Assembly: GCF_030813915.1 (NCBI RefSeq)
Contig: NZ_JAUSUJ010000002.1
Coordinates: 248,001 to 312,000 of the forward strand
Origin: Rhodoplanes tepidamans
Lineage (GTDB): Bacteria > Pseudomonadota > Alphaproteobacteria > Rhizobiales > Xanthobacteraceae
DNA: 64,000 nt
Direction: 5' to 3'
The notes under the pieces are model-generated. The model was given only the letters and a program-made list of their open reading frames with translations. It searched no databases and was not told the DNA's origin. This document shows, piece by piece, positions 1 through 9,324 of this stretch (its first letter is position 1; every line of letters starts with the position of its first letter). The translations under genes and the position numbers were made by a program.

Positions 1-1074
1 CTTGGCGCCGAGCCAGCCGAGCAGGATGCAGACCGCCACGAAGATCCAGAAGAAGATCTTGAACAGCGGCCGGTAGGTGCCGGACCTGACCTTGGAGGTG
101 TCGAGCCAGGGCAGGAAGGCGAGGATCAGGATCGAGGCGAACAGCGCGATGACGCCGGCGAGCTTGTTCGGGATGGCGCGCAGGATCGCGTAGAACGGCA
201 GGTAGTACCACTCCGGCACGATGTGGGCCGGGGTGACGCTCGGATTGGCCGGAATGTAGTTGTCGGCGTGGCCGAGATAGTTCGGCAGGTAGAACACGAA
301 CCAGAAGAACAGCAGCATGAAGGCCGAGAAGTAGAACAGGTCCTTCATGGTGGCGTAGGGCGTGAAGGGCACCGTGTCCTGGTCGGACTTGGGCTCGACG
401 CCGGCCGGGTTGTTCTGGCCGACCACGTGCAGGGCCCAGACGTGCAGCACCACGAAGGCGACGATCACGAAGGGCAGCAGGTAGTGGAGCGAGAAGAAGC
501 GGGTCAGGGTCGGGTTGCCGACCGAGTAGCCGCCCCACAGCCAGGTCACGATGGGCTCGCCGACCCACGGGATCGCCGAGAACAGGTTGGTGATCACGGT
601 GGCGGCCCAGTAGCTCATCTGGCCCCAGGGCAGCACGTAGCCGAGGAAGCCGGTCGCCATCATCAGCAGGTAGATGATCACGCCGATGATCCACAGCACC
701 TCGCGGGGCTCCTTGTAGGAGCCGTAGTACATGCCGCGGAACATGTGGATGTAGACGGCGAAGAAGAACATCGCCGCGCCGTTGGCATGGGCGTAGCGCA
801 TCAGCCAGCCGTAGTTCACGTCGCGCATCAGGTGCTCGACCGACGTGAAGGCGAGGTCGACGTTCGGCGTGTAGTGCATCACCAGGATGACGCCGGTGAC
901 GATCTGGATGACGAGGATGAACGACAGGATCGCGCCGAACGTCCACAGGAAGTTCAGATTCCTCGGCGTCGGATAGGCGACGAAGGAATCGTACATCAGG
1001 CTGACGATGGGGAGCCGCGCTTCGAACCACTTGAGGGCGGGATGCGTCGGCTGGAACTTGGAAGGTCCACTCAT
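1..1074 (-). CDS. petB: Cytochrome b of the bc1 complex (3' end outside window)
   Basis: Membrane cytochrome b subunit of ubiquinol:cytochrome c reductase, carrying both b hemes and the quinone sites. The reading frame is open from the ATG at 1074 to the window edge (358 codons). It shows the family's transmembrane pattern, paired histidines for heme ligation (around [13 protein letters not shown]...YIHMFRG and [10 protein letters not shown]...LHVWALH), and the Qo-site PEWYY motif. The start follows the Rieske stop by about 40 bases, so both are one transcript. In many Rhizobiales this gene is fused to cytochrome c1 (fbcH); the missing 3' part prevents telling whether that is so here. Identification is secure. 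Confidence 0.96.
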   Translation of the reverse strand, partial: MSGPSKFQPTHPALKWFEARLPIVSLMYDSFVAYPTPRNLNFLWTFGAILSFILVIQIVTGVILVMHYTPNVDLAFTSVEHLMRDVNYGWLMRYAHANGAAMFFFAVYIHMFRGMYYGSYKEPREVLWIIGVIIYLLMMATGFLGYVLPWGQMSYWAATVITNLFSAIPWVGEPIVTWLWGGYSVGNPTLTRFFSLHYLLPFVIVAFVVLHVWALHVVGQNNPAGVEPKSDQDTVPFTPYATMKDLFYFSAFMLLFFWFVFYLPNYLGHADNYIPANPSVTPAHIVPEWYYLPFYAILRAIPNKLAGVIALFASILILAFLPWLDTSKVRSGTYRPLFKIFFWIFVAVCILLGWLGAK

Positions 1075-1116
1075 GATGGGTCTCTGTCCGGAGGGCGCTG
1101 CGGTCCGGAGGCCGCG

Positions 1117-1647
1117 TCAGCCGATCTCGATCTTGGAATCGGAAACGAAGCGATAGGGCGGGATCGCCAGGTTCAGCGGGGCCGGTCCTTGGCGGATGCG
1201 GCCGGAATCGTCGTAGACCGAGCCGTGGCAGGGGCAGAACCAGCCATTGTACTCGCCCGACTTGGCGATCGGGATGCAGCCCAGATGGGTGCAGATGCCG
1301 ATCACGACGAGCCACTGCTCGTGGCCGGTCTTGGTCCGGTCCTGGTCGGTCTGCGGATCCTTGAGCTGGCTCATCGGCACGGACTGGGCCTGCTTCACCT
1401 CCTCCGCGGTGCGGTGGGAGATGAAGATCGGCTTGCCGCGCCAGGTCACCTTGATGACCTGCCCTTCGGTGATGGGGGCGAGGTCGACCTCGATCGGCGC
1501 GCCGGCCGCGATGGTCGAGGCGTCCGGGTTCATCTGGGCGATCAGCGGCACCAATGTGAACCCGGCCCCGATCGCGCCGACCGCGCCCGTGGCGATGTAG
1601 AGGAAATCGCGCCGGGTCGGCTCGGATGGCAATGACGGATTGGTCAC
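1117..1647 (-). CDS. petA: Ubiquinol-cytochrome c reductase Rieske iron-sulfur subunit
   Basis: Carries the 2Fe-2S cluster that passes electrons from ubiquinol to cytochrome c1. The 176-residue product starts with a twin-arginine segment (TRRDFLYIATG) running into one hydrophobic anchor, as expected for a Tat-exported Rieske protein that keeps its N-terminal helix. The two cluster-binding boxes CTHLGC and CPCHGS are both intact, supplying two Cys and two His ligands. It is the first gene of the petA-petB unit; the region upstream (1648-1969) should hold the promoter. Confidence 0.97.
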   Translation of the reverse strand: MTNPSLPSEPTRRDFLYIATGAVGAIGAGFTLVPLIAQMNPDASTIAAGAPIEVDLAPITEGQVIKVTWRGKPIFISHRTAEEVKQAQSVPMSQLKDPQTDQDRTKTGHEQWLVVIGICTHLGCIPIAKSGEYNGWFCPCHGSVYDDSGRIRQGPAPLNLAIPPYRFVSDSKIEIG

Positions 1648-1969
1648 AGTCTACGGTCCCTTTCGATACGATGGGCGGGCAACCCGGCGAGGGCCGACCC
1701 TGGTGGGGTCGGCAAGCGGGATCGGCCGCGGCCGAGCTCGCGTGCGGCGCAATCCGCGCCACCTTGAATTCTTTCTATTGGCACCCTTTGCCCGCGGAGC
1801 GCAAGCCCGTCCGGTTGCCCGGAGCCGCATATGGCAAATAGGATGAGGACGCCCTGGTCCGGCGTATTAACGGGGCGTCGCGGACCTGCCCGTGGAGGTG
1901 AGCCCGGTGCTGCCGAACGATCTGTATACAGGGTTCCTCGCCCGGCCGCGAAGGGCGGCTCGTTGACGC
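1648..1969. other. Divergent intergenic region petA / trmL
   Basis: 322 bases between divergently transcribed genes, so both promoters must lie here. The AT-richest part is about 1764-1785. A hairpin with 8-bp arms (1693-1700 and 1706-1713, 5-base loop) would lie in the 5' untranslated leader of petA. I see no convincing coding frame: the open frames here are not supported by any recognisable protein. Confidence 0.5.
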
Positions 1970-2476
1970 ATGCGCATCGCCCTCTACGAGCCCGACATCC
2001 CTCAGAACACCGGGACGATCCTGCGGCTCGCCGCCTGTCTCGGCCTCGCCGCCGACCTGATCGAGCCGGCCGGGTTCCCCACCTCGGACCGGGCGTTCCG
2101 CCGCGCCGGCATGGACTATCTGGCTTACGTGGATCTGACGCGGCACGCCTCGTTCGATGCCTTCGAGGCGTTCCGCCGGGCGCGCGGCCTGCGTCTCGTC
2201 CTGCTCACGACGCAGGCGGCGACGCCGTATCCGGACCACCGCTTCTCGCCCGACGACGTGCTGCTGCTCGGCCGCGAGTCCGGCGGCGTTCCGGCGCGCG
2301 TCCATGCGGCGGCCGACGCCCGGCTGGTGATCCCGATGCGGCCCGGCCTGCGCTCGCTCAACATCGCGGTCGCCTGCGCCATGGTGGCCGGCGAGGCGCT
2401 GCGCCAGACCGGCGGCTTCGACCGGGTCGCCGACCGGGCGCCGGAGCGGCTTCCCGCGGCGCCGGTCCCACTCTAA
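1970..2476 (+). CDS. trmL: tRNA (cytidine(34)-2'-O)-methyltransferase
   Basis: SPOUT-class methyltransferase that methylates the ribose of the wobble base in tRNA-Leu isoacceptors. The 168-residue length is typical. The N-terminus MRIALYEPDIPQNTGT is the family signature, and the C-terminal knot motifs are present as GRESGGVP and LRSLNIAVACAM. Monocistronic by appearance; the stop codon lies inside a perfect 18-bp palindrome (2473-2490). Confidence 0.95.
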   Translation: MRIALYEPDIPQNTGTILRLAACLGLAADLIEPAGFPTSDRAFRRAGMDYLAYVDLTRHASFDAFEAFRRARGLRLVLLTTQAATPYPDHRFSPDDVLLLGRESGGVPARVHAAADARLVIPMRPGLRSLNIAVACAMVAGEALRQTGGFDRVADRAPERLPAAPVPL

Positions 2477-2490
2477 TCTCGCGAGATTAG
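2473..2490. repeat. Perfect 18-bp palindrome over the trmL stop
   Basis: CTAATCTCG followed directly by CGAGATTAG, two 9-bp arms with no spacer, covering the trmL stop codon. No T-run follows, so an intrinsic terminator is unlikely. An operator for the downstream hemF, about 145 bp away, is possible. Function is inference only. Confidence 0.55.
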
Positions 2491-2623
2491 CCGTGGAGGA
2501 CGAGAGCGGTCGCCCTCGGTCCTCGGCCGCCGATCGGTGCCGGCGCCGGCGCGCCGTGCGGGCCGGCCGTCCGGTCCGCCGGCGTCGGTTCCGCAGCCGT
2601 CTGTAACGTATACGAAAAATCGG

Positions 2624-2635
2624 ATGTGATCACAT
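2624..2635. promoter_or_regulatory. 12-bp palindrome overlapping the hemF start codon
   Basis: ATGTGATCACAT is a perfect palindrome whose last two bases are the first two of the hemF ATG. Its core TGTGATCACA looks like two abutted CRP/FNR-superfamily half-sites but lacks their usual central spacer. No good ribosome binding site precedes the ATG, so a protein bound here could block both transcription and translation. Role inferred. Confidence 0.4.
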
Positions 2636-3584
2636 GGCCACCCCCGCCACTCCGCTCACCACCGCGACGGCTCCCGGGCCGGTCTCCTCGCCGCTGCCCG
2701 AGCCGGCCGTGCTCGACACCCGCAAGGGCGAGGCGCGGGCCTGGTTCGAGCGGCTGCGCGACGACATCTGCGCGGCCTTCGAGGCGATCGAGGACGACGC
2801 GCCGGCGGCCCTCTATCCGGACCCGCCCGGCCGCTTCGTCCGCACGCCGTGGCGGCGCACCGAGCGGTCCGGCGCCGACGGCGGCGGCGGCACGATGGCG
2901 ATGATGCACGGCCGCGTGTTCGAGAAGGTCGGCGTCCATGTCTCGACCGTGCACGGCGAGTTCGCGCCGGAGTTCCGCAAGGACATTCCCGGCGCCTCCG
3001 AGGATCCGCGCTTCTGGGCGTCCGGCATCTCGCTGATCGCCCATCCCCGGAACCCGCACGCGCCGGCCGCCCACATGAACACCCGGTTCGTCGTCACCAC
3101 GCGAGCGTGGTTCGGCGGCGGCGGCGATCTCACCCCGGTGCTCGACCGGCGGCGCACCCAGGACGATCCCGACACGGTGGCGTTCCACGCGGCGATGCGA
3201 CGCGCCTGCGACGCGCATGCGCCGGTCGCCGCGTGGGAGCGGCTCAAGGCGTGGTGCGACGACTACTTCTTCCTCAAGCACCGCAACGAGCCGCGCGGCG
3301 TCGGCGGCATCTTCTACGACTGGCTCGATTCGGGCGACTGGGCGGCCGACTTCGCCTTCACCCAGGACGTCGGCCGCGCCTTCCTCGACGTCTATCCGCG
3401 GCTGGTGCGGGCGAACGTCGCGACGCCGTGGAGCGAGGCCGAGCGCGACGAGCAGCTGGTGCGCCGCGGCCGCTACGTCGAGTACAATCTCCTCTACGAC
3501 CGCGGCACCGTGTTCGGCCTCAAGACGGGCGGCAATGTCGAGTCGATCCTGTCGTCGATGCCGCCGCTGGTGAAGTGGCCGTGA
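2634..3584 (+). CDS. hemF: Oxygen-dependent coproporphyrinogen III oxidase
   Basis: Cytosolic enzyme that oxidatively decarboxylates coproporphyrinogen III to protoporphyrinogen IX in heme synthesis, using O2. The 316-residue product has the family landmarks [19 protein letters not shown] and, near the C-terminus, [14 protein letters not shown] followed by [14 protein letters not shown]. The first 30 residues are a low-complexity Ala/Thr/Pro tail not needed by the family. The ATG at 2634 sits in a palindrome and has a weak ribosome binding site; a later start is possible but would cut into the conserved fold. Confidence 0.97.
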   Translation: MATPATPLTTATAPGPVSSPLPEPAVLDTRKGEARAWFERLRDDICAAFEAIEDDAPAALYPDPPGRFVRTPWRRTERSGADGGGGTMAMMHGRVFEKVGVHVSTVHGEFAPEFRKDIPGASEDPRFWASGISLIAHPRNPHAPAAHMNTRFVVTTRAWFGGGGDLTPVLDRRRTQDDPDTVAFHAAMRRACDAHAPVAAWERLKAWCDDYFFLKHRNEPRGVGGIFYDWLDSGDWAADFAFTQDVGRAFLDVYPRLVRANVATPWSEAERDEQLVRRGRYVEYNLLYDRGTVFGLKTGGNVESILSSMPPLVKWP

Positions 3585-3630
3585 AGCCGCCTCCGGGGCC
3601 GCCGGCGCCGGGAGGTCGAACGAGGCACGC

Positions 3631-4776
<1,146 letters not shown>

Positions 4777-4934
4777 CCGGGGAAGCGCGAGGAGGGCGGT
4801 CGCCTCCCGGCCCGGCGCGGGCGAGCAGTCCGGGCCGGCCGCGAACGAAGTGCGGCACGGCACGTTTCTCACCAGCACCGTCACGTCGGGACCGGAGGGC
4901 GCGAACCGCCGCCTGCCGACCAGGGAGGCGCGCC

Positions 4935-5993
4935 ATGCCGCAGGACGTCGAGATGCAGGAGGGGCCGACCCGCAGGGATCGGCCGCTGCACCGCCCGGCA
5001 GGGTCCGGGCGGCGTCCGCCCGCCGTCCTCTTCGCGCGGCCGGCCTGGCGCGCCGCGCTGGCGGCGCTGCTGATCGCCGCCTCGGCGCTCGGATCGCCCG
5101 CGACCGCCGAATCGCCCCGGCCCGACGACCTCGAGGCGCTGCGCGCCGCGGCGCTCGACGCCGTCAACCGCGACCGCCGCCGGCACGACCTGCCGGCCCT
5201 GTCGCCGGAGCCGGCTGCCGAGGCCGCCGCGCAGGCGCATGCGGCCGACATGCTGGCGCGCGACTATTTCGCGCATCGCTCGCCGGAAGGCGGGACGGTC
5301 GCCGACCGCCATCAGGAGGCGGGCGGAAGCCGCTGGCGGCTCACCGCCGAGAACATCGCCCGCTGCGAGGCCTGCACGCCCCCCGCCGACCGTGACCGGG
5401 TGGAGCGGCTGCAGGAGGGATGGATGAACAGCCCCGAGCACCGCGCCAACATTCTCCGCCGCGGGCTGTCCGGCTTCGGCTTCGGCCTCGCGGCGAGCCG
5501 GAGCGGCGGCCTCTATGCGGTCCAGGCCTTCGCCGGACCCGGGACACCGCGCGGACTGTCGTCCGGCGAGACGGCAAGCGCGATTCCGCCCGATGCGCAG
5601 GTCCGGCAGGCGCTCGACCGGGTCAATGCGGCGCGCCGCGAGGCCGGCCATCGGCCGCTCGATGCCAGCCCGGCTCTGACCGAGGCGGCCGCATCGCTGC
5701 TGCCGGCGTCCGACGCGCGCGACTTCGCTCTCGGCGACCGCATCGACCTGTTCGGCCACCTGCCGGCCGGCGCGCGACGCAGCTGGGCGTCGCTCGGCAT
5801 GCTGGCCGCCGTGTGCGGCGGCTGCGGGACACGGCCGACCGACGCCGACGTCGCCTTCTTCACCGGCCAGTGGCTCGATGCGAAGGGACGCGACCGCATG
5901 ATGGATCCGGACGCCACCCATCTCGGCTTCGCGGTCGCCGCGAACGGCGACGGCAAGAAGATCGGCCTCGCGCTGCTCGGAACCGCCCGCTGA
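4935..5993 (+). CDS. Secreted protein with two CAP/SCP domains
   Basis: 352 residues. The ATG at 4935 follows a GGAGG box at 4924. After a long N-terminal tail of about 35 residues comes one hydrophobic segment (WRAALAALLIAASALG) that looks like a signal peptide or anchor, so the protein is periplasmic or exported. Residues about 55-195 form a CAP domain (VNRDRRRHDLPAL, MLARDYFAHRSPEG, SPEHRANIL). The second half (about 215-350) repeats the pattern in degenerate form (VNAARREAGHRPL, then WLDAKGRDRMMDPDATHLGFA). Bacterial CAP proteins are poorly characterised; no activity is assigned. Confidence 0.8.
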   Translation: MPQDVEMQEGPTRRDRPLHRPAGSGRRPPAVLFARPAWRAALAALLIAASALGSPATAESPRPDDLEALRAAALDAVNRDRRRHDLPALSPEPAAEAAAQAHAADMLARDYFAHRSPEGGTVADRHQEAGGSRWRLTAENIARCEACTPPADRDRVERLQEGWMNSPEHRANILRRGLSGFGFGLAASRSGGLYAVQAFAGPGTPRGLSSGETASAIPPDAQVRQALDRVNAARREAGHRPLDASPALTEAAASLLPASDARDFALGDRIDLFGHLPAGARRSWASLGMLAAVCGGCGTRPTDADVAFFTGQWLDAKGRDRMMDPDATHLGFAVAANGDGKKIGLALLGTAR

Positions 5994-6025
5994 GGCGTCG
6001 GTGCGGCACGCCGTAGGAGGCGAAG

Positions 6026-6136
6026 ATCGGGGCGACCAAGACCGAAATCATCAAGTGGATGTTCGGGACGACCGGCGGCCAGACCCTGGTCATCCTCGGT
6101 GCGGTGCTCGCCCTGTCGCGCGGCCTGCGGTCCTGA
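6026..6136 (+). other. Possible mini-protein, DUF1640-like tail
   Basis: Short open frame between a TAG at 6014 and a TGA at 6134. It encodes ...KTEIIKWMFGTTGGQT... then a hydrophobic stretch (LVILGAVLALS), which resembles the membrane-anchored C-terminus of DUF1640/CCDC90-type proteins. A perfect AGGAGG lies at 6015-6020, but the codon at normal spacing (6026) is ATC; the only ordinary start is ATG 6059, giving 25 residues. Either a rare AUC start, a mutated ATG, or a decayed fragment. Confidence 0.35.
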
Positions 6137-6155
6137 ACGAACGATCCGCGCCAGA

Positions 6156-7415
6156 TCACCGGGCCGAGGCGCTGCCGGCGAGCGCCGACCGCACGATCGC
6201 GTCGAGCGACGCCGCGTCGGCCGGAAAGCCCTGCGCGATCCACGTCGCCTCGGCGTCCTTCATGGCGGCCCCGAGCGCCGCGCCGGCGAGCCCGTGCGCC
6301 ATGAAGCGGGCGGCCCGGATCGGGAATCGCGGCGCCGTCCACCGCTGCGGCAGGGTCGCGAGGCTCGTCCATGCCCCGGCGGCCGGCTCACCCGCGCCGT
6401 CGCTCCCGGCGCGCGTCCAGGCGAGCAGCAGACGGTCGGCATACGGGCCCGGCCCGAGCCGGTAGAGCAGGACGCGCGCCTCGGCGTCGGACGTCGCCGC
6501 GCCGAGCCGCCACCAGCCCTCCGCCATGACGGCGAGCCGGCGGTGCTCGCCGTTGGTCAGCCGCAGCCGGTCGCGCAGCCGGTCGGCGTCCTCGGCGATC
6601 AGCACGGCGAGCGCCCCCAGCCGTCGGGTCGCATCGGGCGGCAGGCCGAGCGCATGCTCGCGCGCGACCATGGTGGCGAGATCCCACGGGCGGCCGATGC
6701 CGCCGAGCACCAGCTGGAGAATGCCGGCGTCCGCCATGGTGCCGAGCGTTCCGGCCGCGACCGGCGCGACCAGGAGCTTCATCAGCTCCATCCGCACCCG
6801 CTCGCGCGACAGGCCGCGCAGCTTCTCCCGCCCGACGATGCAGGCGTGCAGGCTGGCGGGATCGAAGGCGCCGTTGCCGTAGGAGGCGTGGAAGCGGAAG
6901 AAGCGCAGGATGCGCAGATGGTCCTCGTCGATGCGGCGCTCGGGATCGCCGATGAAGCGCACCCGCCGCGCCTCCAGGTCGGCGAGCCCGCCGACCGGAT
7001 CGTGCAGGGTGCCGTCCGGCGACAGCGACAGCGCGTTCATGGTGAAGTCGCGTCGCGCCGCGTCGATCCCCCAGTCGCGCCCGAACGCCACCGTCGCCTT
7101 GCGGCCGAAGGTCTCGACGTCCTCGCGCAGCGTCGTCACCTCGAACGGCGTGCCGCCGGCGACGATCGTCACGGTGCCGTGGTCGATGCCGGTCGGCACC
7201 GCCTTGAGGCCGGCGGCGCGGGCGCGCCGCATCACCTCCTCGGGCCGCGCCGTGGTGGCGATGTCGATGTCGCCGGGTGGCTCGCCGAGCAGGGTGTTGC
7301 GCACCGCGCCGCCGACCACGCGGGCCTCCTCGCCGTCGCGGTCGAGCAGCGCCAGCACGGCGGCGAGCGGCGCGGCGTCGAGCCAGCCGGCGCCGACGAT
7401 GCGCCGGGCGATCAT
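6156..7415 (-). CDS. cca: CCA tRNA nucleotidyltransferase / poly(A) polymerase family
   Basis: Adds or repairs the 3' CCA end of tRNAs. The product is 419 residues from the ATG at 7415. Seen: the nucleotidyltransferase core RVVGGAVRNTLLG with the catalytic pair GDIDIAT, then RRDFTMNALS and the RRVRFIGDP...ILRFFRF element typical of class II enzymes, followed by an all-helical C-terminal part. The ATG overlaps the stop of the upstream DUF6111 gene (ATGA), indicating translational coupling. A longer open frame upstream is unsupported, because it reads the DUF6111 gene out of frame. Confidence 0.93.
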   Translation of the reverse strand: MIARRIVGAGWLDAAPLAAVLALLDRDGEEARVVGGAVRNTLLGEPPGDIDIATTARPEEVMRRARAAGLKAVPTGIDHGTVTIVAGGTPFEVTTLREDVETFGRKATVAFGRDWGIDAARRDFTMNALSLSPDGTLHDPVGGLADLEARRVRFIGDPERRIDEDHLRILRFFRFHASYGNGAFDPASLHACIVGREKLRGLSRERVRMELMKLLVAPVAAGTLGTMADAGILQLVLGGIGRPWDLATMVAREHALGLPPDATRRLGALAVLIAEDADRLRDRLRLTNGEHRRLAVMAEGWWRLGAATSDAEARVLLYRLGPGPYADRLLLAWTRAGSDGAGEPAAGAWTSLATLPQRWTAPRFPIRAARFMAHGLAGAALGAAMKDAEATWIAQGFPADAASLDAIVRSALAGSASAR

Positions 7416-7675
7416 CGCGTCGTGCCCGGGACGAACCGGCCGTCCTCCATGTGGGCCGGCACGTAGGTCGAGTTCGGCGGCGCGCCGCTGAACTCGGCCA
7501 TCACCACGAGGCTCGCGATCATCAGGGCGAGGGCGGCGAGCGTCAGCCAGCCAACCACGGGCAGGCGCCACGCGCCCGGATCGATCACCCCCTGCCGGGT
7601 CGCCAGCAGGAACACCGCATAGAGCGCGAAGGGGGTGAGGAAAAGGGCGAGCTCGGTGAGTACAGGACGGATCAT
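7412..7675 (-). CDS. DUF6111 family small membrane protein
   Basis: 87 residues with two hydrophobic segments (about 5-25 and 40-62) and a conserved C-terminal tail PPNSTYVPAHMEDGRFVPG, which I recognise as the DUF6111 signature common in Rhizobiales. Inner membrane location is predicted; function unknown. It sits between the NUDIX hydrolase gene and cca and overlaps cca by four bases, an arrangement typical of this order. Confidence 0.85.
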   Translation of the reverse strand: MIRPVLTELALFLTPFALYAVFLLATRQGVIDPGAWRLPVVGWLTLAALALMIASLVVMAEFSGAPPNSTYVPAHMEDGRFVPGTTR

Positions 7676-7724
7676 GATGCGACGCCGCGAGTCCCCGTTC
7701 GCTGCGCCCGCTGCGGGGCGCCGG

Positions 7725-8390
7725 TCATCTCTCGTACACCCGTTCGTAGAGATTGCGGAGAATTCCGGCCGTCACGCCCCAGATGTACCGCTCCTGCCAG
7801 GGCATCACGTAGAACCGCCGCCGCAGGCCTTTCCAGTCGCGGCTGTGCAGGGCGTGGTTCTGCTTGTCCATCAGGAACGCGAGCGGCACCTCGAAGGCGT
7901 CCTCCACCTCGGCCGGGTTGAGGGTCAGCGTATAGCCCGGGGCGACCCGTGACACGACCGGAAGAATGCGGAAGCCGGAGAACGTGCAGTAGAGGTCCAG
8001 ATAGCCGATCGGATCGACGAGCCGGCGATCGAGCCCGACCTCCTCCTCGGCCTCGCGCAGCGCGGCGTCGAGCGGGGTCGCGTCGATCGGATCGATCTTG
8101 CCACCGGGAAACGCGATCTGGCCGGCGTGGTTCGGAAGGCTGGTGGTGCGCTGGGTGAGGATGATGCCCGGTTCCGGACGATCGACGACGCCGATCAGCA
8201 CGGCGGCCGGTCGCGCCGGGATGACGCCCGCTGCCGCCCACAGATCCGGATCGAGGTCGATGTCGCCGCGCGTCGCCGGCTGGTCGGGGTCGGTCAGGGC
8301 CGGCGGCACCGCCATGTCGAGGCGGTCCCGGGCGCGGTCGAAGAAGGCGTGGCCCAGCGTCAGGGGATCGGCCGGCTCGATCGCCGTCAT
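7725..8390 (-). CDS. NUDIX hydrolase, CoA pyrophosphatase type
   Basis: 221 residues from the ATG at 8390. The NUDIX box is complete: GGKIDPIDATPLDAALREAEEEVGL, read here in the pattern Gx5Ex7REUxEExGU with an Asp variation. The preceding LTQRTTSLPNHAGQIAFPGG is the extra motif (UPF0035) of CoA and acyl-CoA pyrophosphatases, which cleave CoA into phosphopantetheine and 3',5'-ADP. The start overlaps the stop of the DUF1285 gene. Substrate is by family, not shown. Confidence 0.9.
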   Translation of the reverse strand: MTAIEPADPLTLGHAFFDRARDRLDMAVPPALTDPDQPATRGDIDLDPDLWAAAGVIPARPAAVLIGVVDRPEPGIILTQRTTSLPNHAGQIAFPGGKIDPIDATPLDAALREAEEEVGLDRRLVDPIGYLDLYCTFSGFRILPVVSRVAPGYTLTLNPAEVEDAFEVPLAFLMDKQNHALHSRDWKGLRRRFYVMPWQERYIWGVTAGILRNLYERVYER

Positions 8391-9025
8391 TGCGGAGAAT
8401 CCTTCGGGGCATGCTCGGCCAGCGCGTCCGCCGGCGTCATCGGAAAGAAGGCGTCGCCCGAGGCGACGCCGAACATCCGCCGGCCGTCGACATCGCGCTC
8501 CTCGCCCAGCGCGACGAGGTCGTAGTAGACCGGGCGGACGACGCGGGCCCACAGGCCGCGCCGGACATGGAGGTAGGGCTTGAGGCCGCCGGTGCCGGCC
8601 TCCGGCTCGAAGCGCAGCGCGTGGTCGGCGCCGCACGTCACCCAGTCGTCGACATTGGTGCGGAACCGCAGGACCGGCGCCCCCTCGGGGCCGGCCTCCT
8701 CGCGGGTCATCTCGACTGCGAGGAAGGGGACGTCGTCGACCGCGATGCCGCACTTCTCCACCGGGGTGACCAGCACGTAGCGGTCGCCGTCGCGCCGCAG
8801 CACCGAGGCGAACAGCTTCACCAGCGCCGCCCGCCCGATCGGGCTGCCCTGGTAGAACCAGGTCCCGTCGGCGGCGATGCGCATCGGGATGTCGCCGCAG
8901 TCGGGCGGATTCCACAGATGCACGGGCGGCGGCCCGTGGCCGGCGGCGGCCCGCACGGCGCCGGCGAGCGCCTCGACCATGCGGCCCGGATCCGCGCCGC
9001 CGCCGCTCTGCCCTTCCTTCGCCAC
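8387..9025 (-). CDS. DUF1285 domain protein
   Basis: 212 residues if the GTG at 9025 is used; an ATG at 8980 would give a shorter form lacking the loosely conserved head. The core HLWNPPDCGDIPMRIA...GTWFYQGSPIGR is the DUF1285 hallmark, followed by VTPVEKCGI and NVDDWV. Function is unknown. It heads the run DUF1285 - NUDIX - DUF6111 - cca, a conserved alphaproteobacterial string, with four-base overlaps at two of three junctions. Confidence 0.88.
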   Translation of the reverse strand: MAKEGQSGGGADPGRMVEALAGAVRAAAGHGPPPVHLWNPPDCGDIPMRIAADGTWFYQGSPIGRAALVKLFASVLRRDGDRYVLVTPVEKCGIAVDDVPFLAVEMTREEAGPEGAPVLRFRTNVDDWVTCGADHALRFEPEAGTGGLKPYLHVRRGLWARVVRPVYYDLVALGEERDVDGRRMFGVASGDAFFPMTPADALAEHAPKDSPQ

Positions 9026-9246
9026 GGTTGGCCTTACCCTGTCCTGTCCCGCGCCCGTCCGCGCGGTGGCCGGAGCCGATCGATCTCCGGACACCCGCTC
9101 CAGGTCGCGTGAACGTGATAGGGCGGTGTCCCGCCCCGACTCATCTCGACAGCCTATGGTGCATAGGTGAGAGTGGAAACGGCCGGACGCAACGGCCGGC
9201 TGGCCCGGTTGATGCATGGCTGTCCGGCGACCGGTGGTTTCCGAGC

Positions 9247-9272
9247 CGTCTTCGAAGTCGATTTCGAAGACG
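9247..9272. promoter_or_regulatory. 10-bp inverted repeat upstream of the moxR operon
   Basis: CGTCTTCGAA and TTCGAAGACG, perfect 10-bp arms separated by six bases (9257-9262). It lies in the 299-base non-coding space between the divergent DUF1285 and moxR genes, 53 bases before the moxR start, and is markedly less GC-rich than its surroundings. Likely an operator or a leader hairpin; no regulator can be named. Confidence 0.5.
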
Positions 9273-9324
9273 ATGCCGGAGCGTTCGAATGGATCGGTCC
9301 GACGGACCCGACGAGGAGTACCGC

